Translations under genes and position numbers: made by a program | Part shown: positions 8,618 to 16,475 of the stretch, piece after piece | Layout: every line of letters starts with the position of its first letter | Position numbering within the stretch: the first letter of the stretch is position 1 | NCBI GenBank assembly: GCA_019323575.1 | Contig: JAHWHB010000074.1 | Span: 1 to 28,379 of the forward strand | Origin: Candidatus Woesearchaeota archaeon | GTDB lineage: Archaea > Nanobdellota > Nanobdellia > Woesearchaeales > ARS49 | Direction: 5' to 3' | DNA: 28,379 bases | The notes under the pieces: generated by a model | Databases searched by the model: none | What the model saw: only the letters and a program-made list of their open reading frames with translations | What the model was told of the DNA's origin: nothing

Positions 8618-8959
8618 ATGGAAAAATACAAGGAAGAAAGACCCTGGGGAGAGTTCGAGCAATACTGCAAAAACCAGCAGTGCACAGTAAAAATAATCAC
8701 AGTAAAACCACAAGAAGAACTAAGCCTGCAGTACCACAACCACAGAGACGAGTTCTGGAAAGTAATCAAAGGAAAAGCACAAATAACACTAGGAGACAAG
8801 ATAATAGAAGCAAAAGAAGGAGACGAGTTCTACATACCAAAAAAAACAAAACACAGAATAACAACACAAGAAAGCCAGGTCAAGATACTGGAAATATCCT
8901 TCGGAGAATTCGACGAAAACGACATAGTAAGACTAGAAGACAAATATAAAAGAAAATAA
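8618..8959 (+). CDS. Cupin of the mannose-6-phosphate isomerase type (type II PMI-like)
   Basis: Small single-domain cupin, 113 residues. RPWGEFEQY at 8-16, the metal-binding stretch LSLQYHNHRDEFW (35-47; Q38, H40, E45), the late ligand in KKTKHRI (H79) and the end motif DENDIVRLEDKY (99-110) match the C-terminal isomerase domain of type II phosphomannose isomerase/mannose-1-P guanylyltransferase. The predicted role is interconversion of fructose-6-P and mannose-6-P, feeding GDP-mannose for glycans. This would fit the many glycosylation sequons in the surface protein further along (inference). Length fits a stand-alone domain. It is leaderless, with AAAATTTTAAT about 27 nt upstream. Stand-alone members may act on other sugar phosphates. 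Confidence 0.87.
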   Translation: MEKYKEERPWGEFEQYCKNQQCTVKIITVKPQEELSLQYHNHRDEFWKVIKGKAQITLGDKIIEAKEGDEFYIPKKTKHRITTQESQVKILEISFGEFDENDIVRLEDKYKRK

Positions 8960-8970
8960 AAAAAAAATTT
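8960..8970 (-). terminator. T-run after the DUF378 gene (A-run on + strand)
   Basis: The 10-nt gap between two convergent stop codons is almost pure A on the + strand, giving a T-run just after the minus-strand DUF378 gene. This is a simple archaeal terminator. Confidence 0.5.
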
Positions 8971-9163
8971 ACTTCTTCATTGCGTGGTAGATCATGTACA
9001 AAGCAGACAATCCTACCAACACATAAACAATTGTGGCAATAATAGATTCGCCGAAAATCTTATTCACCAAGTCAAGTTTAAACAAACCGACCAAACCCCA
9101 GTTCAAACCGCCGATAATAACCAATACCAGGGCAATCCAATCAATCGCGCTTTTTTGTGCCAT
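8969..9163 (-). CDS. DUF378 small membrane protein
   Basis: 64 residues with two membrane helices. IDWIALVLVIIGGLNWGLVG is the DUF378 signature and the second helix ends in YMIYHAMKK. The family occurs widely in bacteria and archaea and has no agreed function. ATG 9163 is fixed by a strong GAGGTGAT site 5 nt upstream. It faces the P3A ATPase gene across a 57-nt divergent promoter region. Co-regulation with the ATPase is possible but not shown. Confidence 0.88.
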   Translation of the reverse strand: MAQKSAIDWIALVLVIIGGLNWGLVGLFKLDLVNKIFGESIIATIVYVLVGLSALYMIYHAMKK

Positions 9164-9187
9164 CAGGCATCACCTCGTTTACATTAC

Positions 9188-9211
9188 TTTTATATAGAAT
9201 AATATATAAAT
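9188..9211. promoter_or_regulatory. Overlapping divergent TATA boxes, DUF378(-) and P3A ATPase(+)
   Basis: Two TATA-like stretches (TTTATATA around 9189-9197 and ATATATAAAT around 9203-9212) lie side by side. The first is about 27 nt before the ATPase ATG at 9221, making that gene leaderless. The second, read on the minus strand, leaves a leader of about 17 nt holding the DUF378 ribosome site. Confidence 0.55.
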
Positions 9212-9220
9212 ATTTCTGAA

Positions 9221-11503
9221 ATGGAAAAGAGGGAAGGGCTTACAACCAGTGAAGCACAACAAAGAATACAACAATACGGCTACAACGAAATAATAGAAAA
9301 AAAAGAAAATCCATTCATAAAATTCCTCAAATACTTCTGGGGACCAATCCCCTGGATGATAGAAGCAGCAGCAATAGTCTCAGCAATAATAAAACACTGG
9401 GCAGACTTCTGGATAATAAGCGCACTGCTGCTATTAAACGCAATAGTAGGATACTGGCAGGAACACAAAGCAGACAAAGCAATAGAACTCCTAAAACAAA
9501 AACTAGCACTAAAAGCAAAAGCACTAAGAGACGGCAAATGGCAGGAAATACCAGCAAGAGAACTGGTGCCGGGAGACACAATCAGAATAAGACTCGGAGA
9601 CATCATACCAGCAGACGTAAAACTCACAGAAGGAGACTACCTCCTAGTAGACCAGTCAGCACTAACAGGAGAATCCCTGCCAGTAGAAAAACACATTTCT
9701 GAAACAGCATACTCAGGCTCAATAGCAAGACAAGGAGAGATGAACGCAGAAGTCACAGCAACAGGAATGAAAACATACTTCGGCAAAACAGCAAAACTAG
9801 TAGAAGAGGCAAAAACCCAAAGCCACTTCCAAAAAGCAGTAGTCAAAATAGGAGACTACCTAATAATACTCGCAATAGCACTAATAGCAATAATATTCAT
9901 AGCATCATACCTAAGAGGAGAAAAACTCATAGAAACACTGCAATTCGCACTCGTCCTGATAGTAGCAGCAATACCCGCAGCAATGCCAGCAGTACTATCA
10001 GTATCAATGGCAGTAGGAGCAACAGCACTCGCAAGAAAAAACGCAATAGTAAGAAAACTCTCAGCAGTAGAAGAAACAGCAGGAATAGACATACTCTGCT
10101 CAGACAAAACAGGAACAATAACAAAAAATGAGCTCACAATAGGAAAAATACAAGCGTTCAACAAATTCACAGAAAAAGAAATCCTAACAGCAGCAGCACT
10201 AGCGTCAAGAGAAGAAGACAAAGACCCAATAGACACCACAATAATAGCAAAAGCAAAAATAACAGCACACAAAATCATCAAGTACAAACCATTCGACCCA
10301 GTAACAAAAAGAACAGAAGCCACACTAAAAGAATTCAAAGCAAGCAAAGGAGCACCCCAGGCAATACTAAAACTAACAGCAGACAAAAAACTAGCAAAAA
10401 AAGTAAACGAAACAATAAACAAATTCGCACAAAAAGGATACAGAGCGCTGGGAGTGGCAAAAACAGTCAAAGGAAAATGGAAATTCATGGGCTTAATCCC
10501 GCTCTACGACCCGCCAAGAGAAGACTCAGCAAGCACAATAAAAACAGCAGAACAAATGGGCGTAGACGTAAAAATGGTCACAGGAGACCACATCTCAATA
10601 GCAAAAGAAATAGCACAACAAGTCAACCTAGGAACAAACATACAACTAGCAGACAAAATAGAAAACCCAGAAACAGCAGACGGGTTCGCAGAAGTATTCC
10701 CAGAACACAAATACCACATAGTAGAACTGCTGCAACAAAAAGGACACATAGTAGGAATGACAGGAGACGGAGTAAACGACGCACCCGCACTGAAAAAAGC
10801 AGACGTAGGAATAGCAGTAGCAGGAGCAACAGACGCAGCAAAAAACGCAGCAGACATCGTACTAACAAACCCAGGACTCTCAGTAATAATAGACGCAATA
10901 CAAGAAAGCAGAAAAATATTCCAGCGAATGACAAACTACTCAACATACAGAATAACAGAAACAATAAGAGTGCTCTTCTTCATAACACTATCAATACTAG
11001 TATTCAAATTCTACCCAGTAACAGCACTAATGATAGTGCTATTAGCAATACTAAACGACGCACCAATAATGACAATGTCACTAGACAACGTCAAAATATC
11101 AGACAAGCCAGAAAGATGGAACATGAAAACACTCCTAAAAATGGCAACAATACTAGGCATAATAGGAGTAGGAGCATCATTCGGAATACTGTACATAGGA
11201 AAAGAAGTACTAAAACTCTCACCAGAAATACTACAATCATTCATTTATTTGAAATTATCAGTAGCAGGACACATGACAGTATTCATAGCAAGAACAAAAG
11301 GATACTTCTGGACAATAAAACCAGCACTCCCACTGCTAGCAGCAGTAATAATAACACAACTCGTAGCAACACTCATCACAGTCTACGGAATACTACTGCC
11401 GGCAATGGGATGGAAACTAGCAGGATTTGTATGGGGCTTTGCAGCAATAGCATTCATCATAACAGACATAATCAAAGTACAAGTATACAAAATAATCGGA
11501 TAA
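9221..11503 (+). CDS. P3A-type H+-transporting ATPase
   Basis: Plasma-membrane proton pump of the fungal/plant/archaeal P3A class, 760 residues. It has an N-terminal cytoplasmic part (1-40), membrane hairpin 1-2 (about 42-80), the actuator domain with LTGES (148-152), hairpin 3-4 with PAAMPA (252-257), phosphorylated D295 in CSDKTGT, nucleotide-binding KGAP, the hinge TGDGVNDAP (about 513-521), and six C-terminal membrane segments. LNDAPIMTMSLDNV near 611 corresponds to the M6 stretch whose Asp binds the proton in the plant enzymes, so H+ specificity is likely. The long autoinhibitory C-terminal domain of plant and yeast pumps is absent. It is leaderless from the TATA at 9189-9197. It would maintain or use the proton gradient at the expense of ATP; there is no neighbouring respiratory complex. 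Confidence 0.95.
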   Translation: MEKREGLTTSEAQQRIQQYGYNEIIEKKENPFIKFLKYFWGPIPWMIEAAAIVSAIIKHWADFWIISALLLLNAIVGYWQEHKADKAIELLKQKLALKAKALRDGKWQEIPARELVPGDTIRIRLGDIIPADVKLTEGDYLLVDQSALTGESLPVEKHISETAYSGSIARQGEMNAEVTATGMKTYFGKTAKLVEEAKTQSHFQKAVVKIGDYLIILAIALIAIIFIASYLRGEKLIETLQFALVLIVAAIPAAMPAVLSVSMAVGATALARKNAIVRKLSAVEETAGIDILCSDKTGTITKNELTIGKIQAFNKFTEKEILTAAALASREEDKDPIDTTIIAKAKITAHKIIKYKPFDPVTKRTEATLKEFKASKGAPQAILKLTADKKLAKKVNETINKFAQKGYRALGVAKTVKGKWKFMGLIPLYDPPREDSASTIKTAEQMGVDVKMVTGDHISIAKEIAQQVNLGTNIQLADKIENPETADGFAEVFPEHKYHIVELLQQKGHIVGMTGDGVNDAPALKKADVGIAVAGATDAAKNAADIVLTNPGLSVIIDAIQESRKIFQRMTNYSTYRITETIRVLFFITLSILVFKFYPVTALMIVLLAILNDAPIMTMSLDNVKISDKPERWNMKTLLKMATILGIIGVGASFGILYIGKEVLKLSPEILQSFIYLKLSVAGHMTVFIARTKGYFWTIKPALPLLAAVIITQLVATLITVYGILLPAMGWKLAGFVWGFAAIAFIITDIIKVQVYKIIG

Positions 11504-11548
11504 ATTAATAAAAGAAAAAAGAATAATAAGAATAAAGAGGTGATGCCA

Positions 11549-11821
11549 ATGGCAAAACTAGACAAAAATAAAACAGGACTAGCACTGGGAGCATTCTTCG
11601 CGGTATTCCATGCAATATGGGCAATATTCATAGCAATAACAGCAGGCGGAGTGCAGAGATTCATAGACTGGATACTGGGACTGCACATGATACAAATGCA
11701 ATGGACAATAATGCCATTCAACATAGTATCCGCAGTACTGCTCGTAGTAGTAACATTCGTCTTCGGATACATCTTTGGATGGATATTCGCAGCAGTCTGG
11801 AACTACGTAGTCAAAAAATAA
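11549..11821 (+). CDS. Small membrane protein of unknown function, 90 aa
   Basis: Two or three predicted membrane helices (about 11-32, 52-85), with HMIQMQWTIMPFN between them, and a short Lys tail. I have a sense of similar sequences in other DPANN archaea but cannot name a family. ATG 11549 is chosen because GAGGTGAT (11536-11543) sits 5 nt before it; the GTG at 11540 and ATG at 11543 lie inside that ribosome site. It follows the P3A ATPase by 45 nt on the same strand, so it may be co-transcribed and be an accessory of the pump (inference). Confidence 0.78.
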   Translation: MAKLDKNKTGLALGAFFAVFHAIWAIFIAITAGGVQRFIDWILGLHMIQMQWTIMPFNIVSAVLLVVVTFVFGYIFGWIFAAVWNYVVKK

Positions 11822-11836
11822 TTTTTTTATTCTTTT
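11813..11836 (+). terminator. Gene end plus T-run terminator (copy 2 of an identical 24-nt sequence)
   Basis: Identical over 24 nt to 7154-7177. The run of T after the stop codon is a typical archaeal terminator. The identity includes the final Lys codons, so it may be partly chance in low-complexity sequence. Confidence 0.6.
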
Positions 11837-11882
11837 AAACCAAGATACACATTTTTAAAGAAAACACTCTTTTAAACACAGC

Positions 11883-13349
11883 ATGACAACAATTTTGCGC
11901 TATTACCAAACCCTGTTAAAGAGCATACCTGCAACAATAACCAAAGCAGAAGACCAATTAATAACAAAAGAAAAACTAACAACAGCACTGCCAGAAGCAA
12001 AAAACGCCCTGACCTCACTAATAAGAGAACAACAAGCACTCGCAGAAAAAATAGAAAAACACACTGCATTCTTCATCAAATACGACCAGAAAACAGAGCT
12101 AGGCCTGCCAAAACCACTAAAAGAGTCATTAAGACAAATGCCTGCCAAGATAAACACTTACGTAGAACTATTAAAATTACAAACAGACGCGCTGAATACA
12201 AAAGACACACTAACTTATTTCGGATTATCCGACCAAGAACAACAATTATTCGAAGAAATAAACCAGCTATTTGACAAACCAATCTACACAGAACCAAAAA
12301 AATCAGCACTCTACAACCTGGCACGCGCTCTCGGGAAAGCAGTAATGTCGCCAATATCAAAAGCACTCATAACAATAACCATGACGATCATCATAACATT
12401 TCCAAGCATACTGATGCCCTCAAGCCCAGTCATACAACCCCGCCAGTCAACATCAATCATCGCACCAATCGTAAACGCAGAAAGCTTTGCAAACAGCATG
12501 CGAAAACACGGGTGGAGAATCAGAGTACTCAAATCAACCCCAGACAAACCAACAATCATAATAAAAGAAGATGAACACGGAACCCCTGAATTTGAACTGA
12601 AATTCGTAAATCAAGCATTCACAGAACACAACATAAACTTGCTTGCCATAGAAGGCTGGGCAGGATACGAACAAGATGCAGAAAGAGGCCGCACAGTATT
12701 AAACGCAGAAGAAGACTTCATAAAAATAATGCTACAAGATTTAAGATTCCACAAAGAAGGACTAGAAAATGCAGAATTGCAGGAAGAAGCACTAAAAATG
12801 TGCATTTTTCAAACACTCCAATATATAACATCACAACTAAAAATTTTTGAAACAGATATCACCCAATATCAGAAACAAATAAAAGAACTTGAACAAAAAA
12901 AGAACGAACTCGCTACAAAAATCACAACAGCATCAAAAACAGAACAACAAGATGTGCTTGATACCATAAAAAATATCGACAGGGAAATAGAATCAATAAA
13001 CATATTCCTTCAAAGCAGAATAAAATCCCAGACTTTATTTAACCAACTAAAAGAGCGAATGCCACAAACATTCCGTGAAGACCTTGAGGAATTTGGAATG
13101 ACTATCCAAGAGCTTGAAGAAGCCTATTCATATCTTCTTGAAAAAGACATAAGCGAAATAACACAAATAAAAGAAAAAATATGCGTAATAAAGAGAAGCG
13201 AGTTATGGGCACAAAAAGTGGCGGTTCTTGCATCAAGATTCAAATCATTAATCATCGTAATGGGCTGCGGGCATACAGAATCATTTCTAAACAAACTAAA
13301 CCAAATAGGAGAATACAACATAGTAATAGTTGCACCATACCCTCAATAA
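11883..13349 (+). CDS. TraB/TIKI-like membrane protein with inserted coiled coil
   Basis: 488 residues. Residues 1-150 are helical and charged, then comes a membrane segment (about 162-180). After it, IIIKEDEHGTPEFE (225-238; E231, H232) and LLAIEGWAGYE (253-263; E257) resemble the first active-site motifs of the TraB/PrgY/TIKI and ChaN/EreA-like hydrolase superfamily. The final IIVMGCGHTESFLNKL (457-472; H464) resembles the closing motif of that fold. Between them is a long Lys/Glu/Gln coiled coil (about 320-400). The role may be that of a membrane-bound metal-dependent peptidase or related activity; this is remote similarity read by eye. ATG 11883 is leaderless, with ATTTTTAAAG about 27 nt upstream. 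Confidence 0.62.
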   Translation: MTTILRYYQTLLKSIPATITKAEDQLITKEKLTTALPEAKNALTSLIREQQALAEKIEKHTAFFIKYDQKTELGLPKPLKESLRQMPAKINTYVELLKLQTDALNTKDTLTYFGLSDQEQQLFEEINQLFDKPIYTEPKKSALYNLARALGKAVMSPISKALITITMTIIITFPSILMPSSPVIQPRQSTSIIAPIVNAESFANSMRKHGWRIRVLKSTPDKPTIIIKEDEHGTPEFELKFVNQAFTEHNINLLAIEGWAGYEQDAERGRTVLNAEEDFIKIMLQDLRFHKEGLENAELQEEALKMCIFQTLQYITSQLKIFETDITQYQKQIKELEQKKNELATKITTASKTEQQDVLDTIKNIDREIESINIFLQSRIKSQTLFNQLKERMPQTFREDLEEFGMTIQELEEAYSYLLEKDISEITQIKEKICVIKRSELWAQKVAVLASRFKSLIIVMGCGHTESFLNKLNQIGEYNIVIVAPYPQ

Positions 13350-13396
13350 GCAAAATTTATAAATGAAAAGCAGAAAAACACAAGCGGGGTGAAAAA

Positions 13397-13774
13397 ATGA
13401 ACAAAAACACAATAATAATCATCGCAGTTCTCGTAATAGTAGCTGTAGCTTTCGTATTCCTGCAAGGCAAAATGCCAGGAACAACACCAGCAGGTGGAAA
13501 ATACGACGAGTTCGCAAAATGCCTCACAGAAAAAGGAGCAACATTCTACGGAGCAAAATGGTGCGGGCACTGCAACAACCAAAAAGAAATGTTCGGAGAA
13601 AGCTTCAAACACGTAAACTACATAGAATGCTCAGATGAAGACGGCGGACAATCAGACGCGTGCGAGTTCGCAGGAATCACAGCATACCCAACATGGGACA
13701 TAGCCGGAGAAAGAGTACAAGGAGCCCAGAAGTTCGAAACACTAAGCGAAAAAACAGGCTGCGTACTGGAATAA
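13397..13774 (+). CDS. Membrane-anchored thioredoxin-fold protein (WCGHC)
   Basis: 125 residues: N-terminal anchor (about 5-22), a short linker, and a compact thioredoxin-like domain. FYGAKWCGHCNNQKEMFG holds the redox pair (C-G-H-C), and AYPTWDI is the cis-proline loop. Extra cysteines at AKCL, IECS, DACEF and TGCVLE match the arrangement of the small thioredoxin domain fused to or found with VKOR, so it probably works in disulfide formation outside the membrane. No VKOR gene is in the window. The ATG follows GGGGTGA; TTTATAAAT near 13355 is the TATA box. The thioredoxin reductase gene follows 31 nt later but appears to have its own leaderless promoter. Confidence 0.88.
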   Translation: MNKNTIIIIAVLVIVAVAFVFLQGKMPGTTPAGGKYDEFAKCLTEKGATFYGAKWCGHCNNQKEMFGESFKHVNYIECSDEDGGQSDACEFAGITAYPTWDIAGERVQGAQKFETLSEKTGCVLE

Positions 13775-13805
13775 ATTTTTAAACTGCACTTTCTTTTTTT
13801 ATTAA

Positions 13806-14705
13806 ATGCACGACGTGATAATAATAGGAAGCGGGCCAGCAGGACTCACAGCAGCCATATTCACAGCAAGAGCACAGCTAAAGACGCTTGTTATCGGCAG
13901 GAAAGAAAAAAGCCAGCTAATATACGCAAAAAACGTCCAAAACTACTTCGGAATCCCAGAAGTTGACGGAAATAAACTACTAGACACAGGAGAAAAACAG
14001 GCAAAAAAATGGGGAGCAGAAATCAAAGAAGACGAAGCAGTAAGCATAACAAAAAACAAAACATTCAAAGTAAAAACAACACAAAAAACATACGAGGCAA
14101 AAGCAATCATAATAGCAACAGGAATACCAATACAATGGGCAAACATCAAAGGAGAAAAAGAACTAATGGGAAAAGGCGTACACACGTGCGCAAGCTGCGA
14201 CGGGCCAATGTACAAAAACAAAAAAGTAGCAGTAATCGGCGACGGAAACCACGCAGCAGAAACAGCACTCGAGCTGACATCATACACAAAAGACATAACA
14301 ATAATCTCAAACGCGCTTAAGTTCAACATAAACAAAAAATACTTAGAACAACTAAAAAAACACAAAATAAAACTAAAAACAGCAACAGCAAAAGAATTCA
14401 TAGCAGACAAGTTCCTCAAAAAAATAAAATACGACAAAGAAGAAGAAAACTACGACGGAGCATTCCTGGCCTGCGGAACAGCAGGAGCACTAGCATTCGC
14501 CAAAAAACTAGGAATAGAAACCAAAGAAGGACTAATAAAAGTCGACGACAAAGGAATGACAAGCGTACCGGGAGTGTTCGCAGCAGGAAACTGCATGACC
14601 GGGTGCAGACAGATATCAAAAAACGCAGGGGACGGCTGCAACGCAGGAGTAAACGTTATAAAATACTTGAAATCAAAAGAAATATTCTTTGACTACGCAA
14701 AATAA
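13806..14705 (+). CDS. trxB: Thioredoxin reductase
   Basis: Low-molecular-weight flavoprotein that reduces thioredoxin, 299 residues, full length. FAD-binding GSGPAG (8-13), the redox pair in HTCASCDGP (CxxC, about 126-132), a second nucleotide-binding turn IGDGNHAAETA, and the late FAD motif GVFAAGNC are all visible. The NAD(P)H turn reads GDGNHAA rather than the more usual GGGDSA, so coenzyme choice should not be assumed. The gene is leaderless: AAATTTTTAAA around 13775-13784 is about 27 nt before the ATG. HypC begins one base after its stop, linking thiol redox and hydrogenase maturation in one transcript. Confidence 0.95.
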   Translation: MHDVIIIGSGPAGLTAAIFTARAQLKTLVIGRKEKSQLIYAKNVQNYFGIPEVDGNKLLDTGEKQAKKWGAEIKEDEAVSITKNKTFKVKTTQKTYEAKAIIIATGIPIQWANIKGEKELMGKGVHTCASCDGPMYKNKKVAVIGDGNHAAETALELTSYTKDITIISNALKFNINKKYLEQLKKHKIKLKTATAKEFIADKFLKKIKYDKEEENYDGAFLACGTAGALAFAKKLGIETKEGLIKVDDKGMTSVPGVFAAGNCMTGCRQISKNAGDGCNAGVNVIKYLKSKEIFFDYAK

Positions 14706-14706
14706 A

Positions 14707-14868
14707 ATGTGCCTGGCAATACAAGGAAAAGTGCTTGAAGCAAAAAACGGAAAAGTCCTCATAGACTGCAAAGGAGAAAAAAGAGCAGCAATAGCCAAAG
14801 ACATCAAAGTAGAAAAAGGAGACCAAGTATTAGTGCAGTTCGGCATAGTTATTGAAAAACTGAATTAA
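14707..14868 (+). CDS. hypC: HypC-type hydrogenase maturation chaperone, short form
   Basis: A 53-residue frame beginning MCLAIQGKVLEA, the HypC/HupF hallmark: the N-terminal Met-Cys is the functional end that binds the Fe(CN)2CO unit with HypD and delivers it to the hydrogenase large subunit. KVLIDCKGEKRAAIA and GDQVLVQFGIVIEKL follow the OB-like fold of the family, but the product lacks the usual C-terminal helix (most HypC are about 70-90 residues). It starts one base after the trxB stop and overlaps the end of the convergent DUF6390 gene by 20 nt. The hydrogenase it would serve is encoded 1.6 kb away. HypD is not in the window. Confidence 0.85.
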   Translation: MCLAIQGKVLEAKNGKVLIDCKGEKRAAIAKDIKVEKGDQVLVQFGIVIEKLN

Positions 14869-15565
14869 CAGCATCAATCGCTTTCTGAGTGTACACCTTC
14901 ACATTCTCAGCCTGCATTTTATCAATAACATGCACAGCATGATTCCAATGCACAGCAACAACATCACCAACAACCGGCTTCAAAAACTCCGGATTGTAAA
15001 CAACAGCAACATCAGCAGGCGCAAGACACCAACCCCCATCACAAGGAGTCAAAGAAAGCCTGCGAACAGAAACCTCAGCAGGACCCAAAACCTCAACAAC
15101 CTCGCCAGAAGAAATCAAACACTTAGTCATATTATCCTGATTAGTAGGCACCTTGCCAGTAACACGGCCAACACCAACAAACAAAACATGAAAAGCGTGA
15201 CAAGGCAAAGCACCAACAGGAACCTTATCCTGCAGTTTCTTTACAATATCAGAAGGCAAACCCCTCGTGCCAAGCTCAACAAGAAACTCCCTGAAATCAT
15301 CAACAGTAAAAGCGTCCAAAAGCTCATTGCCAAGCCAGTAAGCCTCAACAACCCTCTCATCAAAAGGACTGAGATTATGCTTCCTGGCAATCAACTGCAA
15401 ATAAGGAAAAACACTCTCAAACCTAGACAACAAATCCCGAACCTCTCTCTCACCCTCACCGGTCTTGATAAACCTCTCAAAAACCTCAAAAGCCCTCAAA
15501 GGACCACAATAATTCAAACGATTAGTAACATCAGAAAACCTGCAGCAAAGAAGCAAACCATTCAT
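14849..15565 (-). CDS. DUF6390-family protein, hydrogenase-associated
   Basis: 238 residues. NRLNYCGPLRAFEVF near the start, FPYLQLIARKH, and FDERVVEAYWLGNELLDAF match the pattern I know from DUF6390 proteins, which sit beside [NiFe]-hydrogenase genes in bacteria and have no assigned reaction. The second half ends in VGDVVAVHWNHAVHVID, with two His that could contact metal. It is the second gene of a minus-strand pair: its ATG overlaps the stop of the EamA gene (ATGA). It lies between hypC and the hydrogenase structural genes, which supports a role in hydrogenase biogenesis. The family call is from memory of sequence pattern. Confidence 0.72.
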   Translation of the reverse strand: MNGLLLCCRFSDVTNRLNYCGPLRAFEVFERFIKTGEGEREVRDLLSRFESVFPYLQLIARKHNLSPFDERVVEAYWLGNELLDAFTVDDFREFLVELGTRGLPSDIVKKLQDKVPVGALPCHAFHVLFVGVGRVTGKVPTNQDNMTKCLISSGEVVEVLGPAEVSVRRLSLTPCDGGWCLAPADVAVVYNPEFLKPVVGDVVAVHWNHAVHVIDKMQAENVKVYTQKAIDAVNSVFQ

Positions 15566-16422
15566 GACAAAACCGGCTGGCGGGAAACAGCCAGCACACC
15601 AACAACAAGCAAAACCATACCAGCAGCCTGAGCAAACGAAGGCACAACACCGCCAAACAACTGCAATAACGATGTAACAACAGAACCAAGCAAAAGAATA
15701 CAGGTGGCTGTTGAAACGTTAATAGAACGCAAACCCTCATACCAAGTGGCAGCGTACAACAACAAAAGAATACTCGTAAACAAAACCCACTTTAAATGAG
15801 CAAGCGACATTGAAACCTGAGAAACACCGCCAGTAGCGAACAGGAATATTAAGATGAACAAAGAACCAAAAAACATCCTGCCAAAAGCAACAACACGCGA
15901 AGAAAGCTCCCTCAAAACATACTTGGACAGAGTGTTCTCAACAGCCCACAAAACAGTAGCGCCAAGCACAAGCAAAGCACCAAAATCAAAACCCCAAGCG
16001 AAATTAACAAGCAACAAATTACCAACAAAAAGCAAAACAGCTCCGGCAAGGAACTTCAAGCTAATGCGCTCTTTAAGGAAAACAGCGGCAAGCACAGCCA
16101 CAAAAACAAACATCGACTTATGAACAAAAGAAGCAGATGCAGCAGAAGTCAACTGCAAACCCTTAAAAAACAACAAAAACGGCACAGAACCGCCAACAAG
16201 ACCGATAATTAACAACTGCAGCCACTGCTTAAACCTCAAAGACTTCAGATCTGCCCATTCCCTCATCAGCAAAAGCATGGAAAACAGGAAAACAGCAACC
16301 AAAACATTCTTAGAAAACGAGAAAAAATAAGGGTCAAGACCCTGAACAGCAAACTTGTTCAAAAAGATAGAGACACCGCTAACTAAAGCAGTCGCCAAAA
16401 CAAGATAAAAACCCCTTTTCAT
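15562..16422 (-). CDS. EamA/DMT-family transporter
   Basis: 286 residues, ten predicted membrane segments in two five-helix halves, each an EamA domain. The typical end of the first half (KERISLKFLAGAVLLFVG) is clear. The substrate is unknown; members export or import metabolites or metal ions. ATG 16422 is used rather than the TTG at 16428, because the symmetric TATA box at 16445-16452 is 26.5 nt away and would give a leaderless message. It overlaps the DUF6390 gene and so is co-translated with it. Sitting inside the hydrogenase locus, it might move a metal or cofactor precursor, but this is only a guess from context. Confidence 0.88.
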   Translation of the reverse strand: MKRGFYLVLATALVSGVSIFLNKFAVQGLDPYFFSFSKNVLVAVFLFSMLLLMREWADLKSLRFKQWLQLLIIGLVGGSVPFLLFFKGLQLTSAASASFVHKSMFVFVAVLAAVFLKERISLKFLAGAVLLFVGNLLLVNFAWGFDFGALLVLGATVLWAVENTLSKYVLRELSSRVVAFGRMFFGSLFILIFLFATGGVSQVSMSLAHLKWVLFTSILLLLYAATWYEGLRSINVSTATCILLLGSVVTSLLQLFGGVVPSFAQAAGMVLLVVGVLAVSRQPVLS

Positions 16423-16444
16423 AAACAAGCAAAAATAAAGTAGA

Positions 16445-16452
16445 ATTTAAAT
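16445..16452. promoter_or_regulatory. Palindromic TATA box shared by EamA(-) and hydrogenase(+) transcripts
   Basis: ATTTAAAT is a perfect palindrome. Its centre is 26.5 nt from the minus-strand ATG at 16422 and 27.5 nt from the plus-strand ATG at 16476, so both transcripts would be leaderless. No second TATA element is visible in the 53-nt gap. Confidence 0.65.
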
Positions 16453-16475
16453 AGTTTTGGAAATAAGCCAGACAT

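Noticed and set aside
9856..10488. 210-codon minus-strand frame opposite the ATPase
   Set aside because: Hydrophobic, Ser/Ala/Val-rich shadow with no start signals; the ATPase on the other strand is unambiguous.
10477..11508. 343-codon plus-strand frame inside the P3A ATPase gene
   Set aside because: Product is Arg/Asn/Thr low-complexity, out of frame with a clear ATPase; a shadow caused by A-rich codons.
11540..11548. GTG/ATG starts extending the 90-residue membrane protein
   Set aside because: They overlap the GAGGTGAT ribosome site that fits ATG 11549.
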